Shown here one piece after another: positions 26,664-35,010 of a DNA stretch of 64,000 nucleotides. Source of the stretch: Anaeromyxobacter paludicola (GTDB lineage: Bacteria > Myxococcota > Myxococcia > Myxococcales > Anaeromyxobacteraceae); contig NZ_AP025592.1 of the NCBI RefSeq assembly GCF_023169965.1, forward strand, positions 2,852,001 through 2,916,000, read 5' to 3'. The stretch's first letter is position 1; the number at the start of each line of letters is the position of its first letter. The notes beneath the pieces are model-generated. The model had not been told where the DNA came from, ran no database searches, and was given only the letters and a program-made list of their open reading frames with translations. A program made the translations under genes and the position numbers.

Positions 26664-27776
26664 GTGACGCCGCTCGAGGAGCTGCACTGGCTGCTCCGCC
26701 CCGCGGGCGGCGGCCTGTACCTCGTCTCGACCGGCCGGGCCGAGCAGCTCGCGCTGCAGCGCCGCCTCTACCGCGCCGACCGCGACGACGAGGTCCACGA
26801 CCGCTGGCTCGAGGGGCTGGCGCGCCTGGAGGAGGCGCGGGCGGTGATCCTCGGCATCCCCTCCGACGTCGGCGCCGGCTACCTGCGCGGCGCGAACGTG
26901 GGGCCGCAGGCGATCCGCGAGCGGCTCCTGGAGGAGCGCCCGGACTGGCCGGAGCGGGCCCGCGCCGCGGGGGTGGTCGACCTCGGCGACGTCTTCGTCA
27001 TCCCGCAGCTCCTCGACGACGAGATGCTCTCGGCGGCGCAGCTCGACCGGAGCCGCCGCTGGCTCTACCCCAGGCTCCCGGAAGAGGCGCGGGCGCGGCT
27101 CCCGGTCTCGCCGCTCTCGATCGCGGAGCGGGCGCTCTCGCTCGTCCTCGCGGTGAACCCGCGGGCGGCGGTGCTCGCGCTCGGCGGCGATCACTCCTGC
27201 GCCTGGCCGGTGGTGAAGGCGCTCTCCGGCGCGCGCGAGGGGCTCGGCGTGGTCCAGGTGGACGCGCACACCGACCTGCTCGAGGAGCGGCTCGGGGTGC
27301 GCTACTGCTACGCCACCTGGAGCTACCACGCGAACGAGCTCCTCGGCCGCGGCGGGCGGCTCGTGCAGGTGGGCGTGCGCGCCTCGGGCCGGCTCAAGGC
27401 CCACTGGGAGGAGGCCTACGGGGTGCGGCAGCTCTGGGCCGCCGAGGTGAACGCCGACCCCGCGGCGGCGCTCGACCGGATCGTGGCGGAGCTCCGCGGC
27501 GCCGGCGTGCGGCAGGTCTACTTCTCGAACGACGTGGACGGCACCGACGCGGCGGAGGTGGACGCGACCGGCACGCCCGAGCCGGCCGGGCTCTCCTCCG
27601 GCTTCGTGGTGGAGCTGGTGCGCCGGCTCGGCCGCGACTTCACGCTCTGCGGCGGCGACGTGATGGAGGTGGCGCCGCCCATCGCCCGCACGCCGGACGG
27701 CGCGCGGCGGACGGTGGGGCTCGCGGTGCGCTACCTCGAGGCGACGCTCGCGGCGGCCCTCGGCGCTCCGCCGTAG
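26664..27776 (+). CDS. Ureohydrolase (arginase/agmatinase/formimidoylglutamase family)
   Basis: 370 residues, somewhat longer than the roughly 300 usual for agmatinases, with an extra N-terminal segment of about 70 residues. All three manganese-binding motifs are present: GGDHS (residues about 174-178), VDAHTDL (about 199-205) and NDVDGTDA (about 290-297). It hydrolyses a guanidino group on an unidentified substrate. GTG start, 6 bp after pepA. The pairing with an aminopeptidase suggests amino-acid catabolism, for example of arginine released from peptides, but this is inference. Confidence 0.85.
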   Translation: MTPLEELHWLLRPAGGGLYLVSTGRAEQLALQRRLYRADRDDEVHDRWLEGLARLEEARAVILGIPSDVGAGYLRGANVGPQAIRERLLEERPDWPERARAAGVVDLGDVFVIPQLLDDEMLSAAQLDRSRRWLYPRLPEEARARLPVSPLSIAERALSLVLAVNPRAAVLALGGDHSCAWPVVKALSGAREGLGVVQVDAHTDLLEERLGVRYCYATWSYHANELLGRGGRLVQVGVRASGRLKAHWEEAYGVRQLWAAEVNADPAAALDRIVAELRGAGVRQVYFSNDVDGTDAAEVDATGTPEPAGLSSGFVVELVRRLGRDFTLCGGDVMEVAPPIARTPDGARRTVGLAVRYLEATLAAALGAPP

Positions 27777-27816
27777 GCGCGGGACGCGAGGGGTCGCGCC
27801 GGTCCGGCGCCGGAGG

Positions 27817-27822
27817 TACATT
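27817..27822 (+). promoter_or_regulatory. Candidate -10 box (TACATT) of the DUF748 gene
   Basis: Same hexamer as at 8384, 8 nt before ATG 27831. A GGAGG at 27812-27816 is 14 nt from the ATG, rather far for ribosome binding. Candidate leaderless promoter. Confidence 0.3.
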
Positions 27823-27830
27823 GGCGCGCC

Positions 27831-30569
27831 ATGTCTCGCCCCGCCGCCCGCACGATCCTCCTCCGCGCCGCGCTCGCCCTGTCGCTGCTCCTGGCGCTCT
27901 ACGCCGCGCTCGGCTTCCTCCTCGCGCCCCGGCTCCTCCGGAGCGCGATCCTGAAGCAGGGGAGCGCGGCCCTGAAGCGCGAGGTGCGCGTGGGCCGGGT
28001 GGAGGTGAACCCGTTCGCCCTCTCCGTCCGGATCCGCGACCTCGAGGTCCGCGACCACGGGGGCGAGCCGCTCGCCGGCTGGGGCTCGCTCTACGTCCGG
28101 GTCACGCCGCTGCGGCTCCTGCACCGCGAGCTCGGCCTCGCCGAGGTGCGGCTCGACCAGCCGGCGGTGAGCCTGACGCTGCAGCCCGACGGCGCCCTCA
28201 ACGTGCAGGATCTCCTCGCGCCGTCCGGGCCGGCCGCCGCGCAGGCCCCGGCGAAGGCCGCGCCCGCGGGGCAGAAGGCGCAGCTGGGCCTCTACATCGG
28301 CCAGCTCGCCATCTCGGGGGCGCGGGTCACCTTCACCGACCGCACGCGCACGCCGGCCTTCCGCTCGGCGCTGGGCCCGCTCTCGATCGCGCTCTCCTCC
28401 TTCCGCACCGCCGGCGGCGGCGACAGCCCCTACGCCTTCAGCGGCGCCACCGAGTCGGGCGAGACCTTCTCCTGGAGCGGCACCGTGGACAGCCGGCCGC
28501 TCCGGTCGAGCGGCACCATCTCCTTCGCCCACCTCAAGCTCCCCAAGTACGGCGCGTACATCAAGGACCAGGCGACGGTGGAGGTGCTGGACGGCAGCCT
28601 CTCCTACGGCTCGCGCTACGAGCTCGCCTGGGACGCGGAGAAGCGCGTCCTCGCGCTGCGGGATGGGCGGCTCGAGGTGGAGCAGCTGGGGCTGGCGCCG
28701 CTGGGGCAGAAGGCGGCGCTGGTCGCGCTGCCGCGCGTGGAGGTGGCGGGCATCGACGTGGACCTCCTCGGCCAGGAGGCGCGCGTCGGCGCGGTGCGGG
28801 TGAAGGGCGGCGAGGTGCGGGTGGGGCGCGACGCCGCCGGGAAGCTCGGCCTCTCCGAGATGGGCCCGCGGCCGCCGCCGCCCGGCGCGAAGCCGGGCGC
28901 GTGGCGCTGGTCGGTGGGGACGGTGGAGGTGGAGGGGCTGCGCGTGCCGGTGGAGGACCGCTCCACCCCGGTGCCCGCCCGCTTCGCGCTCGAGCAGGTG
29001 GCCGTGAAGCTCGGGGAGCTGCGCCCTGGCCCCGAGACCGTCTGCCCGCTCGAGGCCTCGCTCCTCTGGAACGGCAAGGGCAAGGTGGAGGCGCGCGGCC
29101 CCATCCACCCGTTCGGCAAGCGGGCCGAGCTCGAGCTCGCGGCCGCCGGCCTCGACCTCACCCCGCTCGCCCCCTTCCTCGAGAGCCAGCCGCCGCTCAA
29201 GCTGACCGCGGGCACGCTGGGGCTGAAGGCCAGGACCACGTTCGACGGGCGCGGCGCCGAGCCCCGGTGGAGCTTCGCCGGCGAGGTGCGCGTCGAGGGG
29301 CTCTCGCTCGTCTCCCCAGCGCACCGGGAGGACCAGATCCAGTGGCGCGCGCTGGAGCTCGCCGGCATCGACGCCGGCTCGACGCCGCCGCGCGCGGTGG
29401 TGCAGTCGGTGAGGCTGGTGGCGCCGCGCTTCCGGCTCCACGTCTGGGAGGACGGGAGCCTGAGCTTCGCGAGCAAGGCCGCGGGGAAGCCCGTCGCGAA
29501 GCCCGCGGCGACGGCCCGCCCCGCCGGCCGCGCCGCGCCCGCCTGGCGCACCGGCGTCGGCAGCTTCCAGATCGCCGGCGGCGAGGTGGCCCTCGCCGAC
29601 CGCTCCGTCCGGCCCCCGGCGCTCCTCACCCTCGGCGACATCCAGGCGCGCATCACCCACCTCTCGTCGGATCCGAGCGTCCGCTCGGTGGTGGACGTGC
29701 GCGCCAAGGCGGGCGGCGCCGCGCCGGTGAGCATCACCGGCACCCTCAACCCGCTCCAGAAGGAGGCCTTCACCGACCTGAAGGTCGCCTCGCGCGGCAT
29801 CGACCTCTCGCCCTTCGGCCCCTACGCCGGGAAGTTCCTCGGTTACGGGATCCAGAAGGGCAAGCTGCACCTCGACCTCGGCTACAAGATCGTCCGCCGC
29901 AGCCTGACCGCCACGAACGTGGTCAAGCTCGACCAGCTCACGCTCGGCGACAAGGTGGAGAGCCCCGACGCGACCAAGCTCCCGGTGAAGCTCGCGCTCG
30001 CCATCCTCACCGACCGCGACGGCGTCATCGACCTCGACGTGCCGGTCGAGGGCAACCTCGACGACCCCGAGTTCCGCTTCGGCAAGGTGATCTGGCACAC
30101 CGTCCTGAACGTCCTCGTGAAGGTGGCCACCTCGCCCTTCAGCCTGCTCTCGGCCATCGCCGGCGGCGGCCAGGAGGACCTGTCGATGATCGCCTACGCC
30201 CCCGGCGAGGACGCGCCCGACGCCGCCGCGCAGAAGAGGCTGGCGGCGCTCGCGAAGTCGCTCTCGCAGCGGCCGGCGCTCGGCGTCGAGATCGAGGGGA
30301 CCGCCGACCCGGAGCAGGACGGCAAGGTGCTCCGGCTCCAGCAGTTCCGGGAGGAGCACCCGGAGGTGAAGGGCGAGCCCACCCCCGCGCAGCTCGCGGC
30401 GGTCGAGCTCGACCCCGAGGCGCTGCCGGAGCTCGCCGCCGAGCGGGCCCACGGCGTGCGCGACGCGCTCGTCGCCGCCGGGATCGACCAGGCGCGGCTG
30501 TTCCTCGTCGAGGGGGGCGAGCGGGCCAGGAAGGAGCAGGGCGCCCGGGTCTACTTCTCGGTCCGCTGA
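27831..30569 (+). CDS. DUF748/AsmA-like envelope protein
   Basis: 912 residues. One N-terminal membrane helix (about 12-35) is followed by a long repetitive beta-rich region, typical of DUF748, a relative of the AsmA/TamB group that forms periplasmic grooves for lipid transfer. Characteristic segments: LKREVRVGRVEVNPFALSVR near the start and FGPYAGKFLGYGIQKGKLHLDL around residue 660-685 (partial). The C-terminal part (about 790-912) resembles a small OmpA/RRXXOO-like module often fused to DUF748. Likely inner-membrane anchored with a periplasmic body. Starts 54 bp after the ureohydrolase. Confidence 0.85.
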   Translation: MSRPAARTILLRAALALSLLLALYAALGFLLAPRLLRSAILKQGSAALKREVRVGRVEVNPFALSVRIRDLEVRDHGGEPLAGWGSLYVRVTPLRLLHRELGLAEVRLDQPAVSLTLQPDGALNVQDLLAPSGPAAAQAPAKAAPAGQKAQLGLYIGQLAISGARVTFTDRTRTPAFRSALGPLSIALSSFRTAGGGDSPYAFSGATESGETFSWSGTVDSRPLRSSGTISFAHLKLPKYGAYIKDQATVEVLDGSLSYGSRYELAWDAEKRVLALRDGRLEVEQLGLAPLGQKAALVALPRVEVAGIDVDLLGQEARVGAVRVKGGEVRVGRDAAGKLGLSEMGPRPPPPGAKPGAWRWSVGTVEVEGLRVPVEDRSTPVPARFALEQVAVKLGELRPGPETVCPLEASLLWNGKGKVEARGPIHPFGKRAELELAAAGLDLTPLAPFLESQPPLKLTAGTLGLKARTTFDGRGAEPRWSFAGEVRVEGLSLVSPAHREDQIQWRALELAGIDAGSTPPRAVVQSVRLVAPRFRLHVWEDGSLSFASKAAGKPVAKPAATARPAGRAAPAWRTGVGSFQIAGGEVALADRSVRPPALLTLGDIQARITHLSSDPSVRSVVDVRAKAGGAAPVSITGTLNPLQKEAFTDLKVASRGIDLSPFGPYAGKFLGYGIQKGKLHLDLGYKIVRRSLTATNVVKLDQLTLGDKVESPDATKLPVKLALAILTDRDGVIDLDVPVEGNLDDPEFRFGKVIWHTVLNVLVKVATSPFSLLSAIAGGGQEDLSMIAYAPGEDAPDAAAQKRLAALAKSLSQRPALGVEIEGTADPEQDGKVLRLQQFREEHPEVKGEPTPAQLAAVELDPEALPELAAERAHGVRDALVAAGIDQARLFLVEGGERARKEQGARVYFSVR

Positions 30570-30688
30570 GCAAAGGCTTCGCGCGCGGTTCCTGGCCGGC
30601 GGGGGGCGGGCGAGCCGCAGCTCGTCCTTGACCTCCGCCCCGGGCCGTCCAAGAGTGTCGCACCGCCGTCCACCAGGGAGGTGTCCGC

Positions 30689-32848
30689 GTGCCCTTGCCG
30701 TTCCTCCAGACGATCCTGCCCGTGCTGCTCTTCGCCGCGCCGCCCAGCGGTGGCGACAACCCGCTGCTCGCGCCCTGGAAGGGCCCGTACGGCGGCGTCC
30801 CGCCCTTCGGCGAGATGAAGGTGTCGCTGCTCGCCCCGGCCCTCGACGCCGCCATGGCCGAGCAGCTCGCCGCCATCGACCGGATCGCGAGCGACCCGGC
30901 CGCGCCGACCTTCGACAATACGCTCGCCGCGCTGGAGCGGTCGGGCCGCGCGCTCGACCGGGTCTACGCCCTCTTCGACATCTGGTCGTCCAACCTCTCC
31001 ACGCCCGAGTTCCAGGCCGTCGAGCGCGAGCTCGCGCCGAAGCTCGCGGCGCACCAGGACCGGATCACGCAGAACGCGAAGCTCTTCGCCCGCGTCGCGG
31101 CGGTGTACGACGCCCGGGAGACGCTCTGCCGCACGCCGGAGCAGCAGCGGCTCGCGTGGCTCTACCACACCAACTTCGTGCGGGCCGGCGCGCGGCTCGA
31201 CGCCCCCGCCAAGAAGCGGGTCGCCGAGATCAACGCCCGGCTCGCCGGGCTGTACACCGGCTTCACCCAGAACCTGCTCGCCGACGAGGCGGGCTACGTG
31301 ACCTGGCTCGACGGCGAGCGCGACCTCGCCGGCCTCCCGCCCGCGGTGCGCGCCGCGGCGGCCGCGGCGGCCGAGGCGCGGGGCCAGCCGGGCAAGTGGG
31401 CGGTGCTCAACACCCGCTCCAGCGTGGAGCCGTTCCTCGCCTACTCCGCCCGGCGCGACCTGCGGGAGAAGGTGTGGCGCAACTTCGTGCTGCGCGGCGA
31501 CCACGGCGACGCGAAGGACAACAAGGCCGCCATCGCCGAGATCCTGAAGCTCCGCGCCGAGCGCGCGAAGCTGCTCGGCTACCCGACCCACGCCCACTGG
31601 CGGCTCGGCGACTCGATGGCCGGCACGCCCGAGCGCGCCACGGGGCTCATGGAGGCGGTCTGGCCGGCGGCGGTGGCCCGGGTGAAGGAGGAGGTCCGCG
31701 ACATGCAGGCGGTGGCGGACCGCGAGGGCGCGAAGCTCACCATCGAGCCCTGGGACTACCGCTTCTACGCCGAGAAGGTCCGCAAGGCGAAGTACGACCT
31801 CGACGAGAACGAGGTGAAGCCCTACCTCCAGCTCGAGAACCTGCGCGAGGCGCTCTTCTGGGTGGCCGGGCGGCTCCTCGACCTGCACTTCACGCCGGCG
31901 AAGGGAGTGCCGGTCTACCACCCCGACGTGCGCGTCTGGGAGGTGAAGGACGGGAAGGGCAAGCTGGTCGGGCTCTGGTACTTCGACCCGTACGCCCGCG
32001 AGGGGAAGCGCTCCGGGGCCTGGATGAACGCCTACCGGAACCAGGAGCGGATGGACGGCGAGGTGGCCACCATCGTCTCCAACAACGCCAACTTCGTGAA
32101 GGGGAAGCCGGGCGAGCCGGTGCTGCTCTCCTGGGACGACGCCGAGACCCTGTTCCACGAGTTCGGGCACGCGCTCCACGGCCTCAGCTCGAACGTGACC
32201 TACAAGTCGCTCTCCGGCACCGACGTCGCCCGCGACTACGTGGAGTTCCCGTCGCAGCTCCTCGAGCGCTGGCTGCCCACGCCGGAGGTGCTGTCGCGCT
32301 TCGCGCTCCACGTCGAGACCGGCAAGCCGCTCCCGCAGGAGCTGGTGAAGAAGATCGAGCGGGCCTCGCGGTTCAACCAGGGCTTCGCCACCGTCGAGTA
32401 CCTCTCGGCGGCGCTCGTGGACATGAAGCTCCACCTCGCCGGCGACCGGCCCATCGACGCCGCCGCCTTCGAGCGCGACACGCTCGCCGCGCTCGGCATG
32501 CCGCGCGAGCTGGTGATGCGCCACCGGACGCCGCAGTTCGCGCACGTCTTCTCGAGCGACGGCTACTCGGCCGGCTACTACAGCTACCTCTGGGCCGACA
32601 CCCTCAGCGCCGACGCCTACGAGGCCTTCACCGAGGCCGGCGGCCCGTACGACGCCCAGGTGGCGGGCCGGCTGCGGCGGTTCGTCTTCTCGGCCGGCAA
32701 CACCGTCGATCCCGCCGAGGCCTACCGCGCCTTCCGCGGACGCGACCCCGGCATCGGGGCGCTCATGCGCAAGCGCGGCTTCCCGGAGCCGGCGGCGGCC
32801 GGGGCGGGCGCGGGCCCGGAGAAGCCGAAGCCGGCGAAGCCGCAGTAA
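30689..32848 (+). CDS. M3-family metallopeptidase (oligopeptidase/Dcp-like)
   Basis: 719 residues. GTG start with GGGAGG upstream. The zinc motif HEFGH places His490 and His494, with a glutamate in DYVEFPSQ about 25 residues later as third ligand, and HRTPQFAHVFSSDGYSAGYY is the family C-terminal substrate loop. The first about 20 residues (PLPFLQTILPVLLFAAPPSGG) look like a signal peptide, so it may act in the periplasm on peptides. The Ala/Pro/Lys tail is unusual but short. A repeat element follows the stop. Confidence 0.92.
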   Translation: MPLPFLQTILPVLLFAAPPSGGDNPLLAPWKGPYGGVPPFGEMKVSLLAPALDAAMAEQLAAIDRIASDPAAPTFDNTLAALERSGRALDRVYALFDIWSSNLSTPEFQAVERELAPKLAAHQDRITQNAKLFARVAAVYDARETLCRTPEQQRLAWLYHTNFVRAGARLDAPAKKRVAEINARLAGLYTGFTQNLLADEAGYVTWLDGERDLAGLPPAVRAAAAAAAEARGQPGKWAVLNTRSSVEPFLAYSARRDLREKVWRNFVLRGDHGDAKDNKAAIAEILKLRAERAKLLGYPTHAHWRLGDSMAGTPERATGLMEAVWPAAVARVKEEVRDMQAVADREGAKLTIEPWDYRFYAEKVRKAKYDLDENEVKPYLQLENLREALFWVAGRLLDLHFTPAKGVPVYHPDVRVWEVKDGKGKLVGLWYFDPYAREGKRSGAWMNAYRNQERMDGEVATIVSNNANFVKGKPGEPVLLSWDDAETLFHEFGHALHGLSSNVTYKSLSGTDVARDYVEFPSQLLERWLPTPEVLSRFALHVETGKPLPQELVKKIERASRFNQGFATVEYLSAALVDMKLHLAGDRPIDAAAFERDTLAALGMPRELVMRHRTPQFAHVFSSDGYSAGYYSYLWADTLSADAYEAFTEAGGPYDAQVAGRLRRFVFSAGNTVDPAEAYRAFRGRDPGIGALMRKRGFPEPAAAGAGAGPEKPKPAKPQ

Positions 32849-32866
32849 GGAGGCGGGGTGGCCTCA

Positions 32867-33012
32867 TGGCCGCCCCTCCCCTGCCCTCCCCACGCGGTGG
32901 GGAGGGAGAGCCGCGGGGTCACCCACCCGAAGTGGAGCCGAGCGGTTCTCTCTCTCCCGCGCCGGGCGGCTCACCCTCTCCCGCGCAGCGGGGGAGGGCT
33001 GGGGAGGGGGCG
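32867..33012. repeat. Full-length bipartite palindromic repeat (alpha then beta)
   Basis: Alpha arm starts TGGCCGCCCCTCCC and forms CCCTCCCCAC (32884-32893) with GTGGGGAGGG (32897-32906). The A-T pair here replaces the G-C pair of other copies, so pairing is kept. The beta arm has CCCGC, GCA, GCGGG near 32980-32992 and ends GGGGAGGGGG. Its right end forms the last codons of the cyclophilin gene. Confidence 0.75.
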
Positions 33013-33579
33013 CGGCTCGACCCGGCGCGCCTTGCGGATGAGGACCGGCGGCGTGAGCGCCTGCCCCTGGGCCGGCGCCGCCTGGATCCGCCGCACCACC
33101 TCCATGCCGCGCACCACGCGGCCGAAGGCGGCGAAGCCCTGGCCGTCGGGGTTTCGCCGCCCGCCCTCGTCGAGCTCCGGCTGGTCGCCAATGCAGACGA
33201 AGAAGTCGCCGGTGGCCGTGTCCGGACCGGCGCGCGCCATCGACACCGTCCCGTCGCGGTGCCGGAGCCCGGTCTTCCCGGTGCGCTCGAGCGGGATGGG
33301 CGGGAAGCTCCGCGCCTCCCGTTCCGGCGCCACGCCCGCCTGCACCACCTCGATGAGCACCTGCGCGTCCGGCTGGTTGTCGCGCCGCACCGTGCGGTGG
33401 AACCGGGCGCCGTCGTAGAGGCCGGCGTCCACGTAGCGCAGGAAGTTGGCGGCGGTGACCGGCGCGCGGGCCGGGTCGAGCTCGAGCTCGATCGGGCCGA
33501 GCGCGGTGTCGAGCTCCACCCGCACCGGGGCGGGCGCGGCGAGCAGGGCGGTCACGACGAGCGCAGGGAAGGAGAGCAT
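32971..33579 (-). CDS. Peptidyl-prolyl cis-trans isomerase, cyclophilin type
   Basis: 202 residues. Short signal peptide (MLSFPALVVTALLAAPA) points to the periplasm. Cyclophilin features: ELDPARAPVTAANFLRYVD, GARFHRTVR (catalytic Arg) and the GFAAFGRVVRGMEVVRRI end. It speeds proline isomerisation during folding. The family core ends near residue 185; the last about 15 residues (PRPLPSPPPLRGRG) are encoded by the repeat element and include the stop. It converges on the M3 peptidase. The SIMPL gene begins upstream on the same strand, 37 bp away. Confidence 0.9.
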   Translation of the reverse strand: MLSFPALVVTALLAAPAPVRVELDTALGPIELELDPARAPVTAANFLRYVDAGLYDGARFHRTVRRDNQPDAQVLIEVVQAGVAPEREARSFPPIPLERTGKTGLRHRDGTVSMARAGPDTATGDFFVCIGDQPELDEGGRRNPDGQGFAAFGRVVRGMEVVRRIQAAPAQGQALTPPVLIRKARRVEPRPLPSPPPLRGRG

Positions 33580-33616
33580 GGGTCCTCGGCGTGGCAGGCG
33601 GGGCGGGCGCGCCCGG

Positions 33617-34315
33617 TCACTCGAGCGCGAACACCAGCTCCACCTCGGCCGTGAACTGGAGCTCGCCCGGCTCGACCGAGGCCTTGCCCATCGACCTGGC
33701 CCGCAGGGTCGCGAGGGGCCACGGGGGCGACGCGACGCCTCCCTCCGAGAGCTGCAGCAGCGGGCCCAGCTTCCGCCCGGCGGCGCGGGCCAGCGTCTCG
33801 GCCTTGGCGCGTCCCGACGCCACGGCCGCCGCGAGCGCCCGGAGCCGCTCCGGCGCGGAGTCCTCCTTCTCGAAGGTGATGCCCTGCACGTCGTTCGCGC
33901 CGGCGGCCAGGGCGGCGTCGAGCACCGCGCCGGTCCGGGCGAGCTCGCGCACCGTCACCTTGAAGGCGCTCCTCACCCGGTAGCCCGAGATCGGCCCGAG
34001 ACCGCCGTGCGGGTCGGGCCGGCGCTCCAGCCCCACCTCGTAGCGCGACGTCTGCACGTCCTTCTTCGCGACGCCATTCGCGGTGAGCGCCTCGAGCACG
34101 CGGGCCATCCGGCCGTTCGCCTCGCGGGTGGCACCGGCGAGGCTCGGCCCGACCACCTCGGCGCCGAGCGCGAGCACCGCCACGTCCGGCGCCGCCGTCG
34201 CGCGCCCCTCCCCCGCGACGCTCAGCGAGGGGGGCGGAGTCGGGTCCGCCGCCCGGGCGGGATGGGCGGCGGCGACGACCAGCAACGAGAGGAGCGGGCC
34301 GGTGAGGAGGCGCAT
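33617..34315 (-). CDS. SIMPL-domain (DUF541) envelope protein
   Basis: 232 residues from ATG 34315 (ATG 34327 gives four more residues). Signal peptide MRLLTGPLLSLLVVAAAHPARA. The SIMPL pattern is clear: VAGEGRATAAPDVAVLALG near the N-terminus, ISGYRVRSAFKVTVREL, and ARAAGRKLGPLLQLSEGG near the end. Periplasmic proteins of this family, such as YggE, form rings and are linked to oxidative-stress tolerance; mechanism unclear. Probably cotranscribed with the cyclophilin gene downstream. Confidence 0.88.
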   Translation of the reverse strand: MRLLTGPLLSLLVVAAAHPARAADPTPPPSLSVAGEGRATAAPDVAVLALGAEVVGPSLAGATREANGRMARVLEALTANGVAKKDVQTSRYEVGLERRPDPHGGLGPISGYRVRSAFKVTVRELARTGAVLDAALAAGANDVQGITFEKEDSAPERLRALAAAVASGRAKAETLARAAGRKLGPLLQLSEGGVASPPWPLATLRARSMGKASVEPGELQFTAEVELVFALE

Positions 34316-34325
34316 GGCGACCGGC

Positions 34326-34331
34326 ATTCTA
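34326..34331 (-). promoter_or_regulatory. Candidate -10 box (TAGAAT) of the SIMPL gene
   Basis: On the minus strand TAGAAT ends 10 nt before ATG 34315, the same spacing as TACATT before the flippase gene. No Shine-Dalgarno is visible. Supports the 34315 start if transcripts are leaderless. Confidence 0.35.
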
Positions 34332-34421
34332 GACCGGCGGCCCGGGGGCGCTCCGGAAAGCCGACGGCCGGCTCCGGGTCACCCCCGGGCCGGCCGCGCC
34401 GCTCCGCTGAGGCGAAGAGGC

Positions 34422-34721
34422 CTACGCCTTCACCTTCGCCTCGGCCTCCTTCTTGGGGGCCGGGACCAGGGCGCCCACCGCCGCGCCGGCCGCCGCGCCG
34501 CCGACCGCGAAGAGGGAGCCGACGCCGACCACGCCCATCGCCGTCGAGAAGTAGATGAGGCCGCGGACGAGGAGGGTCGGCTGCAGCGGCGTCCCGAAGA
34601 TGCCGCCGGCGAGGAGCACGCCCGCGAACCCGCCGTAGTACATCGAGGGCAGCAGGCCGGCGAACAGGTAGAGGGCGAGGCCAGCGCCGGCGCCGATGAG
34701 GGTCGAGGTCTTGCGGGACAT
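34422..34721 (-). CDS. Small integral membrane protein
   Basis: 99 residues, family not recognised. AAGGAG seven bases upstream supports the ATG at 34721. Three hydrophobic segments (about 8-28, 32-45 and 55-88), rich in Gly and Ala, end in a charged tail PAPKKEAEAKVKA that is probably cytoplasmic. Good codon usage and ribosome-binding site argue for a real gene. Nothing in the context explains its role. Confidence 0.7.
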   Translation of the reverse strand: MSRKTSTLIGAGAGLALYLFAGLLPSMYYGGFAGVLLAGGIFGTPLQPTLLVRGLIYFSTAMGVVGVGSLFAVGGAAAGAAVGALVPAPKKEAEAKVKA

Positions 34722-34829
34722 GGGCTTCTCCTTGGGTGATTCCGTGGGGGGTTGGAAGACGGGGAGAGAGACTGCACGCGCCTTGCCAGCCCTCGCCGCA
34801 CGTGATCTCGCGAGGTTGCGCGCCCCCCT

Positions 34830-34845
34830 GTCGGGTTTTCCCGAC
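34830..34845. terminator. Small hairpin, GTCGGG/CCCGAC with TTTT loop
   Basis: Perfect 6-bp stem with a four-base loop between the small membrane gene and the tandem array. Could be a weak terminator for gluQ transcripts or a protein-binding site; no T run follows on either strand. Confidence 0.35.
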
Positions 34846-34861
34846 GAGGACGGCGGGTGAA

Positions 34862-34991
34862 GGCGACAGCCTCGGCGATAGCCCAGGCGACAGCCTCGGC
34901 GATAGCCCAGGCGACAGCCTCGGCGATAGCCCAGGCGACAGCCTCGGCGATAGCCCAGGCGACAGCCTCGGCGATAGCCCAGGCGACAGCC
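34862..34991. repeat. 24-bp tandem repeat array, 5.4 copies
   Basis: Five identical 24-bp units start at 34862, 34886, 34910, 34934 and 34958, then a partial unit. Each consists of two related 12-mers, GGCGACAGCCTC and GGCGATAGCCCA. Each half can form a tiny 3-4 bp hairpin. No differences between copies are seen, implying recent expansion. All frames stay open, but no start signal marks a gene. It lies in the 289-bp gap just downstream of gluQ. Confidence 0.9.
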
Positions 34992-35010
34992 CGGCCCCGC
35001 CGGGGGACGT

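Noticed and set aside
25086-30452. A 1788-residue minus-strand open frame
   Set aside because: It is the shadow of pepA, the ureohydrolase and the DUF748 gene; no start signal or domain.
34862-34991. CRISPR array
   Set aside because: Units are directly adjacent with no spacers, and no cas gene is in the window.
34857-35000. Open frame encoding repeats of ATASAIAQ
   Set aside because: The 24-bp unit keeps all frames open. There is no ribosome-binding site and no protein family, so it is treated as a DNA repeat.
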